In this document: one piece after another, positions 12,480-30,023 of the stretch
Position numbering within the stretch: the first letter of the stretch is position 1
Layout: the number at the start of each line of letters is the position of its first letter
Assembly (NCBI RefSeq): GCF_036884655.1
Contig: NC_088340.1
Location: 1,006,001-1,070,000, forward strand
Source: Musa acuminata AAA Group
Lineage: Eukaryota > Streptophyta > Magnoliopsida > Zingiberales > Musaceae
Direction of reading: 5' to 3'
DNA: 64,000 nt
Translations under genes and position numbers: made by a program
Notes under the pieces: generated by a model
Seen by the model: only the letters and a program-made list of their open reading frames with translations
Databases searched by the model: none
What the model was told of the DNA's origin: nothing

Positions 12480-12960
12480 TTTAAGCGATGGAATGCCCAC
12501 GTTGGGCGACGAAAGAAGTCGAGACACCCACATCAAACGATTAGATCTTGTTTATAATCGATCTATAATAAAGCCACCAAGGGACTCACATTGGACGAAC
12601 AAGGTGGCCTTAGATTAGTCAATCAGCTTTAGTGAACCTCGACTTACCTATATCGGGTAGGTAATATTAAAGTTTGACCAAGTTGCTATCATCTCGATAT
12701 GCCCACATTGGGCAGCTTGCTTGGTGTGGACAATCAACTTCGGGCATTCCTGATCAACACTGGATAGTTTACTTTGCTAAGTTGATCAACTATAGGGGAT
12801 CCTAATTTGCCCACATCAGGCAACTTTCTTTGTTGGATCAATCTGTCGACATCAACTAGCTTACATTGTTGCGCCCATTTGCCCATATCGAACAACTTAC
12901 TTCGTTGGGTAGATCTACTGTATCGTGTAGCTTAAATTGTTGGGTCAATTTGTCCACTTG
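12480..12960. repeat. Dispersed GCCCACATTGGGCA-type degenerate repeats
   Basis: Variants of GCCCACATTGGGCAACTTGCTTTGTTGG recur about every 50-70 bp (for example near 12490, 12700, 12820, 12880). Each has a short palindromic GCCCA..TGGGC core. I take them for remnants of the untranslated part of a retroelement; this is inference. Confidence 0.45.
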
Positions 12961-12963
12961 TCT

Positions 12964-13466
12964 TTTGATTTAGGCAAAAGATATTTTCTAACACTTTTAT
13001 CTACGAAGGATGTATCAAAGTTTTTTTATTTAGGCAAAAGATATTTTCAATATTTTTATCTATGAAGGATATATCAAACGCTTCAGATGCTTTTATCAAT
13101 ATAGGACACGTTAAGTTTTAGATGCTTTTATTTACGAAGGATACATCAAACACTTTAGATATTTTTATTCATAAAGAACATATCGAATGCTTTTATCTAC
13201 AAATGACACATTAGAGGTTTCAAATGCTTTTGTTTGTCAAGAATACATCGAACACTTCATATGTATCATATGTTTCTGATGTTTTTGTTCATGAAAAACA
13301 TGTCGAACAACATGATACCTTTATCCGTAAAGAATGCATCAGATGCTTCAAAAGTACTTTTGTCTGCAAAGAGATATTGGATGCTTATAATGTTTTTATC
13401 CACGAATGACGCATTAGACACAAGCTTTATCCGCGAATTATGCATTAGACACAAGCTTATTGACAT
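12964..13466. repeat. Degenerate minisatellite, unit about 35 bp
   Basis: Roughly ten to twelve diverged copies of a unit like CTTTTATCTACGAAGGA + TACATCAAACACTTCAGATG follow each other. Recognisable anchors are CTTTTATC/T..CGAAGGA and CATCAAACRCTT. The first two copies share a longer 57-bp unit containing TTTAGGCAAAAGATATTTTC. The small open frames across it on both strands (for example 13224-13482) come from the repeat and do not look coding. Confidence 0.65.
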
Positions 13467-14236
13467 TTCTATCGAGATCTAAGCAAAACACAAGTTCAAA
13501 CTCTTAATACATAGTATTGATAATAATCAATCCAGTACCTTGATAAATCTAAATCAAATGATCAAAATATTCAATCTCGAGTTAATGATGATATATACTT
13601 CTAGTCCTAATAAATTAAATCAAACATGCGTTCACATTTGCTCACCTCATAAAATAAATAGGCTTACAATTCTGCTTCCAACCAATGTAAGTTGCTTCAG
13701 AAAAGAAATAGACGAAAAGGAATTATGCAATGAAGGAACAATAACAAGAAGGAGATTAAATGGTTATGAATGTGATCATGGCAATTCATACAAAGTGAAC
13801 AATCTGTCATTTCAACCAATACCAAACTTAAAAGAGTATCCATGAGAAAGCAAAGTATAAATGCTTTTAGTACTTCATCAAGAAGCTTAAACTTAAAGAG
13901 GCTAGTAGGCCTGCTTCATCCTCGCAAAATGAACTAAGAAAAACAAAAGGAAAGGGGCGATGGCCATTACAATTGAGAAACATTAGAGGTCGGATGAGAT
14001 TACATCATCTAAAGCTTTACATTTGCATCATCCCTTGAAATGCACAAACCGGTTGTAGATTCTATCTATGCACATTTTACGGGGGGATACACGTTGTCTC
14101 ACCCTATTAAAAGTCACTCGATTCTGTGGCTCACCCCTTTCATTGCAGAAATCAACTATCATCTTATCTATGCACATTTCACAGGGAAGCGTGACTCGCC
14201 ACCCCCTACTGGAATCTTTGACTTCTGTAATGCTTA

Positions 14237-17200
14237 TTAGCTATCAGCTTCTTGGTTAGTATCATCTATATCCTCTTCCTGAGAAAATTGATTCATCATA
14301 AATCTCAAACTATCACCTTCTTCGAGTTCCCACTGCTGCTTCAATTCATTGATAGCTTTGGATGCAGCAGCTGCAACAGCGTGGTTGCTGTCCTGAGCCA
14401 ATCTCTGCCATAGAAAACCAAAAATGTTAAACTGTTGTTTCATATGTATTACGTAAGTAAATTTCACATAATTACTTGTAATGCCCCCATGCCGGCGTTC
14501 CCCAGGATCCACATGGATGGAGCAGTCGCTAAAGCATTCGCCAGAGCTTTCCTACAGATACAGCCATGAAAATGCTGCTCAGTCAAAAGATTGTTGATCT
14601 TAGTGTCAACTTTTTTTTTTCCAGGAAAACATTACAATAAATGGATGTAAAACATATCAGTCTTCGGTATAATGTTAAGCGAATGATGCCACATGTTTAC
14701 TTGGTTCAATAATCTTTTAATAAGTGGTACAATTTTATACTTGAATTTACCGTGCTTGCTCACCATTCAGTTCCTCTGTAATATTATGTAATCTTCTGAT
14801 TCAGCATGCAACCAAGATAGCAAAATATGGTTAGGAAGTCACATTAGTTCTGCCTGGTCAGTCTAGCTGACTGAATTAGATTAGGCTCATTTGAACCATA
14901 TTTAGCCCTATTTGGCCCACTGAGTGTCTTACCAAATGTGGTTAGTTTCTAATAAAATTAAATTTGATAAGTCATTTTCAGAAAGGTTCATACAGTCAGG
15001 TCAGTGCCAAGAATACTCAAGCAGTGGTAGTGTGGATTGTTTGTGTGAGTCATCAAGACAAAGATATCTGTGAGCTTATAATGCTGCTAATTCTATAGAA
15101 GTTCTAGATTCATGGAATATCTACAATCGATTCAGTTTAGACAGTTTCCCATTTTCTCATAAACATCAAAGTCATCATACCTTGTATTAACATCAGGAGA
15201 GCTTGAACACTCAGCCAATAATGAGACACTACTTTTACCATCCATTGCATCAAGATCAATAAGAGTCGCAACTAGTAGTTCAAGCTTCCCATGATAAAGA
15301 ACAACATTAGGAGCATTAAGCAACCTTACAAGAAAAGAAAATAATACTCATCGTATCAATGAAAAGGTGGCAACAGACTGCACCTCCTCAGGATCAGTGT
15401 AATCAATACCATCAGCCTCAGACAAGGCAGATGCCATACTCAAGTAAGCATCCTAAAATCAAGAAGAATATCCAATGTGATGAATCTAAGATAAAAATGT
15501 AAAGACATGATATAATATATTATAAAGGACCTGTATGGCATGTATACGATCTGTAGTGACTTCACCAGCAAATAGATCAAGAGCCTTCCCATTTTTTTCA
15601 AGTGTGATGAATCCCATCTTATCGCTCATCAAGAAACAACCTTCCTTTGGAGGCCTGCAATGAGTTGTTTCAATGTTACATATGCAGTAGTCTAGAAGAA
15701 TTACTAATTATACAGGCCATACTAAAGAGAAAAGCAAAGAGGAAAACTACAAAACTGGAAGCATTATAAAATGTCTTAATAAACAAGAATATATCTCAAG
15801 ACTAACTGATAGTCTTACATCTGGTACAATTTGTTTGCCATCATATCATGGATGTTTCGAATAAACTGCAAAACCAAAGGTAAAACAATTATTTATGCCA
15901 ATAGTTTCAACTCAACTATCCCAACTTATAGTTAATTAAAAACAGTGACAATAAAAGAAACAGTAATTTCAGAATAATGAAATATTAGGATGGTGGCAAA
16001 AGTGTTTTAAATAGAAACTTATGGCTGAAAATTATTTATAATATGTTACCATATGGCTCAATTTTTTAATGAAATGACTTTATGTGCTACTAAAGTTACA
16101 GATATGTCGGGGTGGAACTCAGGTAACATTCCTCTACCTTCAAAGCCATATATGCATCTTCCATGGCACGGCGTCTAACTATAACGTTTGCTCGTCGTAG
16201 GTCAGCCTGATAAACATTAAACTTTTGTGTCATATACAAAATATAACAAGGATTAGTTGCACAAATGTATATGTATGATACAGTGCATATTTACTACCTC
16301 TTGTATATACTGGAATTGTTCCACTCCTATTTAATTATCAAATTCTATTTTATATTAAAGAGGGAAGTGGATACCAGTTCTAAATGGTGGAAACCACACA
16401 CATAGGTTGATCTTTTGTCATTTGTTTCTCATTCTTTGATATATAATTAAACAGTTCATTAGCAGGTAAGTTCTTGTGATCTTTTGTCATTTGTTTCTCC
16501 TTCCTTGATGTATAATTAAACAGTTCATTAGCAGGTAAGTCATGCATTAGTCACAGTCCATTGGTGTTCATATGTGAAAATCAACCTCGGATTGGCATGG
16601 TGCTTTGTCTACACTGTCATCCAACATGGATCAGCATGTGCTCTCTCTCTCTCTCTCACAGCATGTGCTCTCTCTCTCTCTCTCACAGCATGTGCCATAT
16701 CATGGACACCAAGTCATGCATTAGTCACAGTCCACCGGTGTTCATATGTGAAAATCAACCTCAGAATGGCACAGTGCTTTATTTATACTGTCATCCAACA
16801 TGGATCAGCATGATAGTATGACAATCCATGAAATAAGATGAAAAATGCAATAACTTGATCAGATCACAAGTTGATGTGCAATAAATCTGCTAAAGCTGGT
16901 TCAACAAGCTTGACAAACGAAGTAGCATTCTGAAATAAATCAAAGATCATTTTTCTTTAAAAATGTTAGTGCATTAATTTTGTCCCTGTATTGAAGGTCT
17001 TCTTCAATACTCAAAAACTAAATTTGATGCTGGTTCTTTTATTCAGAATTAATTATCAGACTTTCTTTGGTAAAGGGCAAGGCAAAAAAACTATTTACTT
17101 AAGTGACATCAAAGATTAGAATCAATTAACACAATAATAATAGAAATAAACGATACCTCCAATGCCCCGTCGCTCCAATGCTTGTCAGCTGCTCTCTTCA

Positions 17201-18937
17201 AGATCTACATGAATATATTAAGCCATTAATTCTTTAAACCATGAATTTATACTTCGGTTGCTGCCAGAACACAGAAGCTGGAAACATACTGTGGCTATAC
17301 GGTGCAAGTGAGCAGCCTTTTCCTTCACACCAAGGTCAATCTTAATCTTCTCGGTGTCCTTCCTTGCACGAGCTTTCAAGCAACATTGACATAAGCACAT
17401 CAAAGGAAATGAAAGAGGAACTCAAAGTATCAAGCCAAACCTCTGATAATGATTCAGATCAAAGAGTTTTCTCAGGTATATATCATGGAGTTTAGATAAG
17501 ATGTTATACCATCAAGCTTAAGAAATCCCAGTCCAAGAACGGCAACATCTTGGCGTGCACGATCATTGAGTCTTGTTATGCCACTAGTGCATCAAAAAAT
17601 TGATGGAAGACACCATCAATGACAGACTACAGTAAAAAAAGAAAAGAAAAGAAAAGATGACATTGAAGAAATTCTGGCATAGTTAAGCATAGATTTCTTT
17701 AAAAAAAGGTCATAGGCATCTATGTGATTTATCAGATCATTTGAACTTGGGAGTCATATAATGGCCAGTTTAAGAAATTAAACTCCAATAGGACCGACAA
17801 GATTAGTTCATAATGAATTTACCATTTTCTAGATTCACAATGCTATCCTGGAAGAAGGGAAAACATGTTCACTTACTTTCATGACAAAGGAGTTGATCTC
17901 AAAAAAGATGCCCTTGATGGATAAATACACAAAATTAAGGTGGACAAACATATAAAAGGAGAACATATAATACATGAAAATAGGCAGGATTTTAGAGTGT
18001 TCCATGTAATAAAAATTGAAATGCACCCATTAAAACCAAATTAAATTATTTCATTATGGTTTGAGACATACCGTGAAAGCAAGATAATATCATTACGTGC
18101 CCTTTCATTCACATATTTTGCATCATTGTAAACAAACCTACAAGCTTCAGCCAGGCCTTGACTAGAATGAGAAGCATATCCTCCACAATGCCCATCTTCA
18201 AGATGATCTCTGTTACAAGAAAAGTTAAATTATTAAAGCAAGATATGTATTACATAATGAATTGGCATAGGAAACAAACTAGATGAATGATACTTCCTTA
18301 TCTTTGAGCATCTTTAAACTAAATGAACCTGGGCGATCATCCAGATTTACCGTAAGAAAAGATTGTGTATCTTTGTTGGTATCTATTGTCCAGAATATTT
18401 GCCCTGACTAATTTAACAAGGCAAGATGGAGACCCTGGTGATTAAGCTTACTTTCACACATTAGTATTCAGTTATTGATCAAGGTTGAATAAAGAGAAAT
18501 CAGTCATTTGCAGTCTTAAAATTTCCAGGACTTTGAATCTTTTTATACCATTTGACAGATAAATCAGTTAATCTAAATTTTAGAAGTAAAAAAAAAAAAC
18601 TGTATTAATAGCCTGAATAGGGGCTTCCATACCTAGAAGCATTTTCACAGTCTTCTGAACTCCTTGTGCATTCCTTTGTTTCACTACTACGAGTACCAGT
18701 GGAAAAACATATAACTTTGTGACCTTTGGAGTGCATATAATATTGGGGACTGATGCGCCAAAATCCTTCAAATGACGAACAGATCCTAGCACTCCAAAAT
18801 TGTCCATGACATAATTTCTTAAAATCAATAGTCTTGCTCATAGGAGCTGATCCAATATGATGCCATGAGTTTGAAAATGAACATTGAAATCCACGTTGTT
18901 CAGTAACAGTCACCCTGCCAGAAACCTTGCTAGCCAT
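14237..18937 (-). CDS. ARM-like conserved plant protein, probably plastid-targeted (12 exons)
   Basis: Twelve exons close in phase and give 434 residues: 18633-18937, 18072-18209, 17510-17583, 17290-17372, 17157-17204, 16138-16206, 15819-15865, 15531-15654, 15384-15452, 15181-15284, 14476-14551, 14237-14404. The first 100 residues are rich in Ser, Arg, Lys and His, like a transit peptide. A charged helical region follows (RKDTEKIKIDLGVKEKAAHLHRIAT, HWSDGALEADLRRAN), then helical repeats with LLVATLIDLDAMDGKSSVSLL, SPDVNTRKALANAL and SNHAVAAAASKAI that resemble armadillo repeats. It ends in an acidic EEDIDDTNQEADS tail. I recall this architecture as an uncharacterised plant ARM-repeat superfamily protein but cannot name a function. 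Exon 10 is taken to start at 15284, giving EELELLV, rather than at 15323; the shorter form is from memory of homologues. Locus names are left out deliberately. Confidence 0.8.
16409..16812. repeat. Two interleaved segmental duplications in an intron of the ARM-like gene
   Basis: A 63-bp segment (16409-16471) is repeated at 16478-16540. Directly after it a 98-bp segment (16541-16638) is repeated at 16715-16812 with a handful of changes. Between the 98-bp copies lie two copies of a CATGTG(CT)nCACAG unit (16635-16688). The block lies in the 950-bp intron between the exons at 17157 and 16206. Confidence 0.85.
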
Positions 18938-19990
18938 AGTTGCGGATAGTTGGATGCAACTTATTTAGATATGAGTAAAGAAAGCAACAGCAACCTCTCA
19001 AACTTCTGCAGAAAACTTTTTGTCATGTCTTGCTCAGCCTTCACATACCATGCTTAACCTGAACAAAATGTGTGTCTTCATCTTAGCAGATGTATCTCCC
19101 ACTATATATAAAAAAAGAATACAAGGATGTGCATGCACATGCATAAACAAAGGTAGATACTCATGTGTTTCCAAATACTAATTTAACTAGCACCTTTATT
19201 TTTCTCGTGTTCCAAACAAGAACAAGGATTTTGGTCAAGAGCTAAAATTTTTTGTATCTTCTTAAGAAACATCTACAAATATGAGCAAGTGTGATTTGAG
19301 AGTGAGAAAAAGAATAGTACCAACAAGGTGTTAATTGTTAGACAGGAAGGCTAGCACATATCAGTCACTAAAAGCCACTAAACTCAAGGTTCCACAAGAA
19401 GCCACCAAAGACAAGGCGTACCTACCCTCTACCAGCTTCAAATCTTACTATCCCACACTCAACGAGCCATTTTTCAAATCAGCGAAATCACCATATGAAA
19501 AGTCTAATTTATCTTAGCATTGAAGAACTACCAAACTTGCATAAGGAAAGTTAAGTGCCAATGGACAGCATAACCTAACAAATGCAGCTTTCCTTAAGTA
19601 GCATAAAGTGAACCACCTGCCACAAGCTTCGGGCTATAGACAACGTGTGAGGACTAAAAGCAACAGCACAAGTTGGATCTCCACATTAAGCTCATGAATG
19701 ATACCAGATATGCACCAGACAAGACACAGGAGAACTAGTGGGAGTCCCATGTTATTTGAGCTTCAAGCTAATCATCGCCATGTAATTAGCATTTAAGCAT
19801 AAACAAAAAAAGTTATTCTTTATTTGCAGTCAATGGGGAACTTGTCCTAGAAGTCTCTACTTCCAACTGTAATCTTAGTTAACATGTTTTGTGCTCATTT
19901 ACCTAATGATATGAGCTAAGAACCAACCCATGCCACCCCAAGAACCACAACTTTCTATGATAGAGCAGGTCTCTCTCCGAAGACACACAC

Positions 19991-20061
<71 letters not shown>

Positions 20062-21290
20062 CATCCTAAAAGGACATTGACCTTCACAAACGTGCAAGCC
20101 ATATTAAAATATATAAATTCTTTATCCACATTAAATTTATAAATTCTTGATAATATCTACTAGGAGCCCCCTTCAAGATAAGGAAGTAAGTTTATCTTCC
20201 CCTGCAAGGCACGAGGAACCTATTTACCACACTATGATTATCTCAGCACAAGTGTTTAGAATAACCACACGACGGTAAGTTACTTTCTGTTTGCAATGAA
20301 CCTTGAGGGAAGATCAACTACTTCCAAGTTGAAACAAGCAGCTATCGAAACTCGATGATATTCCTATATACATGAAATTCTAAATGGCAAACTTCTTTTG
20401 TAAGCTAACTAAAAGGCCCAGTAGATAATCACTCAAACCTAATTTATGATTCAAATCACAAACCTCGTATTTCCTGTTACAGCAATCTTTTACCAATTCA
20501 ATCGTGCATCTAGCCAGCTACGTTGCTAAACTTTTATCAATCTGATTCTTCGATCATAGTTCTGTCGCAAAGGGTAACTGGTGATTCGATCATAAATGTT
20601 ATGCAACAGTGAAAGATCCATTCGTATAGATGTCATTCCATTTCTTTTGAAAAACATTTGATTCCCAACTACCAGGGCGAAATTGTCACACTGAACTAAT
20701 GGTCAATTCAAAGTCAATCCTTCTATTTTATTCCATCAAAGACTGCCATATAGAGGAGCTATTCATCCTATCACATTTGCGACGATTACGGAATCCCAAA
20801 GTTTCATACGCCTCCATATCTAACCCTCAATTATTTCTCTGTCCCTTTGTGAACCCGTTTGTTAGGGAAACAAGAACAGACGAATGATCGATTCCACCCT
20901 AAACCAAAATCCATCACAATAGAAACTGAGACAAGTCACAAGTCTTCTAAATCGGAAACGAACACCACTTAAAAACGCCCAAGATTCCGCTCGCAGCTTC
21001 GCCAAGAATTCAAGAATTCCAAGAACAAAAACCTCGCGCATGAAAACATTACAGCTCCTGATTAGTACAACCAGGACGGAGGCAGCCGAAGGATTAGAAC
21101 TCACCGGCGGTGAAGAGGCGAGGAGGCGAAGAGGAGACGCGCAAGGCAGTAGAAGGATCGAGAATGGGGATGTCTCAATAGAGAGAGAGAGAGAGGGAGA
21201 GAGAGGTAGTGGGAAGCCACGAGAAAACAGGGGGAGGCAACGGCGGCCACAAGTTGAGCGTGCGGCCCGACGCGTGCCACCAAAATGGGG
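18938..21290 (-). other. 5' UTR with a long leader intron of the ARM-like gene (predicted)
   Basis: Upstream of the ATG at 18937 a minus-strand acceptor TTCAG|GTTAAG lies at 19058, and a donor CCG|GTGAGT lies at 21104 inside a GC-rich, CT-repeat-rich stretch typical of plant 5' UTRs. This predicts a leader exon from about 21105 to 21290 and a 5' UTR intron of about 2.05 kb. The intron holds an (AAT)n tract and no coding frame I trust. Confidence 0.5.
19991..20055. repeat. (AAT)n microsatellite
   Basis: About 21 perfect AAT units inside the predicted leader intron. It makes poly-Tyr and poly-Leu open frames that are not genes. Confidence 0.95.
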
Positions 21291-21299
21291 TTGATCGCA

Positions 21300-22141
21300 G
21301 TCGGATATACGTCACAACTTTAACCACCCCCAGCTTTGCTTCGAGACTTATCCCATCCCTGCGGACCCTGTGATGAGGACTACTCGTACCATAACATCCC
21401 CCTGTCCCCTTCAGCTTCCTCTATCTCGGCCTACGAGGAAGCCACGTGTCCTTGTGATCATCCATCGAACCATCATTAAACGTAATATTTATCGTCATCA
21501 AGTTTTTTATAAAAGATCACATTCTTCATTTAAATTCAAATATATTAAAGTTTTTATATATACATTTTTAATAAAATCTTTTCAGATCCCCAACATGTCA
21601 TTGGCATAATCAAATCTTGAATAAATTTAAGTAATTGAATGGATGATATGATCAGAATGTCTTAAAAATTAACATAAGAACAAGAGAGACAAGAAAAGAG
21701 TTTTCACATTTCCAAGGAAAACGTCGTTGCAAACAAAGACACTTTTTGAGTCCCTCAGCGGTAATGACGGGACACTGCAATATACAAGTCAAATGTATTC
21801 AGCCTTCCTTACCTCTATATTATTTATTTATCAGAAATCACTTACCTCTATATTATTTATCACAAGTCATCATTGTATCAAGACCTTTCCTCAAGCTCAT
21901 ATGCTATTGAAGCCAACTAGGGTTGCATTGCAGAACTAATTCATACAGATCAACATACAGCACACATGGAAAAAGAGTTTGAACTATAACATAAATAAAG
22001 TAGATCCCAACAAAAGGAAGGGCATGAGAATAAGGTAGATTTCAATGCTCCTTTTCATGTAGGGGTCACATAAGCAAGCCATCTCTGTGCAAATTACAAT
22101 AAGCCATTACATAGCTCGAGAACGGAGGCAACAGAAACCAA
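21300..22141. other. Intergenic spacer between the ARM-like gene and SKD1
   Basis: The left part should be the promoter of the minus-strand ARM-like gene and the right part the 3' UTR of SKD1. No coding frame is convincing. An ACCTCTATATTATTTAT phrase is repeated at about 21809 and 21844. Confidence 0.5.
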
Positions 22142-27032
<4,891 letters not shown>

Positions 27033-29009
27033 CGCATAAGCCCTCCGATTCCCCCGATCGAAGAACCCTCAAATCCAACCCAAACAATTCCTCCGATCGC
27101 GGATCGTGGCGAAATAGAGAAGAAACAAAATACGAAGAACCCTAGAAATCAATCCAACCCCGAACGCCGAGAAAGCGAACAACCTAATAGATCGAATCAC
27201 GATCGGAGTTGGGGAAGAATTCAGCGACGCCGGTCGGATTCGGAAGATGGGTTGATTTGAAGGGATCGGCGACTTCGGATTTAAGCAAGTTGGGAAAGAA
27301 AGACCGTAGAAAAAAGGGCGAGGCGAAGGACCAAAGTAGAATTCTTAACAATTTATCGACCGTAGTAGGAAAATTTTCTACTCCACTGGTTAAAAGGAAA
27401 TAAAAATTATAGAAAACTAATCCCACCCGGATTCCACTAACCCCTATTGCCTCCCGTGTGATTAGAGACGGTGATACTTTCTGCGAGTGGGTCCCTTGTG
27501 GGCCCAAACGCTACTTTCGTTCACAGGAGTTGGGTGGGTAACGTGGCCACAGAAAGTCCTTTTTCAGAAAGAGCCCTATACTTCTAAAGGTTTCTGAATA
27601 GGTCCCTTCTTTTCGAAATAACGGAATTGCCTTCGCAGTCGGCAATCATTAATGTAATAATCTTTTTCCCAAACAAATCATAATCCCCAAACTTGCAATG
27701 TTTTTCAACACAATTATAATAATTTAGCTCAGTAATAATCTCAAATAAAAAATTATTATCTACTTTAATTGGTAAATATTTTTATAATTTATTATGAAAT
27801 CCTCAGATCAAATCTGTCTTCCTCACTTATGTTTCAGAATCAAAAATATTACAATTAGTGTGGTCTCATTCTTCTTTTTATTAGTTTATGTATATAGTAT
27901 TCTAAAATATAAACTTGAATTTAAGATTATTCATCCTTTATTTTAAAATATGGCAAGACCTCTTAATATCCATCCAATATAATTGAAACTCTCTTATAAA
28001 TTCTTTTTTATAAAATATCAAGATCTATGGTAAAATTAATAATTAAGATTGATGTAGATTTGAGCTATTCAACCTTGATCACAATATCTTTGAGTAATAT
28101 TACATGATGTGACTCATAATATATTGTTTGTGTAATAAAGTTTATTATAATTTTATACAAATATATTATAATTGAACTATCAATTTATTTTGGTTATATT
28201 TTGACAATAAACTCGTAATAGTTGCAAGTGTCAACAAGTGTAATTTTATTATTTTATGAAAGATTAGGCCAAATCCTGATAAGGGATAGAAAAATTAGGG
28301 TTATATTTTTTATGATCTTAGAAAATATTATAATATATTTTAAACAAAACTAAAAAATCATTAGCATCAAATGTTAAAATGCTAATATTATTATATAAGA
28401 TAACATTAGACATTTGTAATGTAACATACAAATCAAATATGACTTTACAAAAATTTAGTAAATACTCTATTTATTTTTGTTTTGGTTAAAAACAATATAA
28501 ATCTAATTAAACTGATTGTATAAATGTTATATATTAGGATTGAACTGATTCATCAGATGGACTAATCTATAGAGTATAGCCAAGGATAACTCTGTCTCAT
28601 CAATGAGCAATTTCAAGTATTATAGTAAATAGGGGATATTTTTAGAAAATATGAAAAAGCATACCTTCCATAAAAAATCCAAAAAGAAATTTTTTCTTTT
28701 GGGGGTTCGCACGTAAAATAATTGTTTATAATTTTATTTTTATAATATATTCAATATTAAACATGTTTATCTTTAATTACATAATTGATGATATGGATAA
28801 CTGAAATAGCTACTAGTAACATTTCAATAGAATAGACTATATGCTAATTGCATTACTCGAAGGTCAGTGTCTTGTTTGACTAGTCAAAATAATATTCGTA
28901 AAATAATTTTGTATATTTTTTTATGACCTAAGTGCTTATTTGATCATTTATTCGACTAAATCTTACTCTAAGTGAGAGCGACGAAGATAAAATAATATAT
29001 TTTATTATT

Positions 29010-29450
29010 TTAGGTCAAGGTTGGGATCCATATGATGAGTCACTGGTGAGATGACCATTATCTCCATCGTAGAGGTCGTAGTAATCATCATTATTTATAT
29101 CGACGCTAACACAATTACCATTTGGTAATTACATCATTATCGACGTAGATGCAGAGCGATCATAACTTCGAGTTGAGGTTGAGTTCTACCTCACGGATTA
29201 GTGATGAAATGATTGTCATCTTTATCGTTGACACTGCAATGGCCATTACCATATGCGTCAACACAGATGCAAAGCGATGTTGGACAAGCAATAACAAGAG
29301 GAGCAATAGGAGCTTCGACAATCTCAACTTTAGGTCAAGGTTGGGATCCACCCAACATGTGAGTGGTGAGGTGGTCATCATCTTCATTGAACATGTCGTG
29401 GTGGCCACCACCATCTCCATCAATGTTAATAGCGGACCTTATTATCGTTA
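29010..29450. repeat. Degenerate tandem repeat, unit about 160 bp
   Basis: The phrase TTTAGGTCAAGGTTGGGATCCA occurs at about 29010 and 29331. The parts downstream of each (GTGAGRTGRYCATYATCT.., CGTMGTGG..) and the middle block from about 29165 (GAGGTTGAGTTCTACC..GATTGTCATCTTTATCG) align as about three diverged copies. The block reads as a short repeat and not as a gene, although both strands have small open frames across it. Confidence 0.5.
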
Positions 29451-29932
29451 GAGGCGATCATATAACTATGTTAGTGTTAACGAAATCCTCCGTCGTCGAA
29501 CGTTAAAATTATATTTTTATCTTTTGTGTTTTATGTTTTCATCGGTAAAATTAATGTCAATGATCCATATGTTTTACTTTTTTAGATAAAAGAATATTAA
29601 TATAATTTTTAAAAATATAAGGATCGAGATATTAATGGTAACTAAGTATAGGGGCTAATATATAATTAGATTTTTATTATCAACTAAATCATACGGTGAG
29701 TGAGAGGGAGGAAGACGAGGCGCACCAGGGCAGACGGGATGATCCAACGGCGTTTATATCATCTGGGAGATCACCGAAGGATGATGGGACGATCTGACGG
29801 CTCATCTGCTTCTTCTCGATGTGGTCTGCATACATTCGTAGCGTGCGTCGCACGTGCTATCCATCACGGCGTCGTTTGTTATTTTACCGTCTCAAGGACG
29901 AGTGGGTATTTTGGTCATTTTATGTAATCCTA

Positions 29933-29985
29933 GAAACCCTAGAGCCGCCAGAGCCCTTTGTATTTAATCCATCGTTGCTCGTTCA
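29933..29985 (+). promoter_or_regulatory. RPL26 promoter: telo-box and TATA-like element
   Basis: AAACCCTA (29935-29942) is a perfect telo-box, a known hallmark of plant ribosomal-protein promoters. A TATTTAA element follows at about 29961. A pyrimidine stretch, CCTTTTCCCTCTTCC (29992-30006), then precedes the ATG at 30024, as expected for a TOP-like short leader. Confidence 0.6.
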
Positions 29986-30023
29986 ATCCGGCCTTTTCCC
30001 TCTTCCGATCGGCGCCGGCCACG

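Larger units (their letters stand above)
9463..14236. other. Repeat-rich AT-rich intergenic region
   Basis: No gene was found in these 4.8 kb. The content is AT-rich sequence, a 47-bp tandem duplication, an (AT)n tract, a zone with repeated GCCCACATTGGGCA-like motifs (about 12480-12960) and a 35-bp-class degenerate minisatellite (about 12964-13466). A GAGGTTGGGTCTCAA-like phrase near 10045 recurs near 12424. The whole looks like decayed retroelement non-coding DNA, but no integrase, protease or reverse transcriptase frame survives. The last 200 bases are the 3' UTR of the ARM-like gene. Confidence 0.5.
27033..30023. other. Intergenic region between the divergent SKD1 and RPL26 genes
   Basis: The left 300 bases are the GC-richer 5' region of SKD1. 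From about 27650 to 28950 the sequence is very AT-rich and featureless. A degenerate tandem repeat lies at about 29010-29450. The final 100 bases are the RPL26 promoter. No gene was found. Confidence 0.55.

Noticed and set aside
13224..13482. Overlapping small frames of 60-80 codons on both strands
   Set aside because: They follow the period of the degenerate minisatellite and have no independent coding signal.
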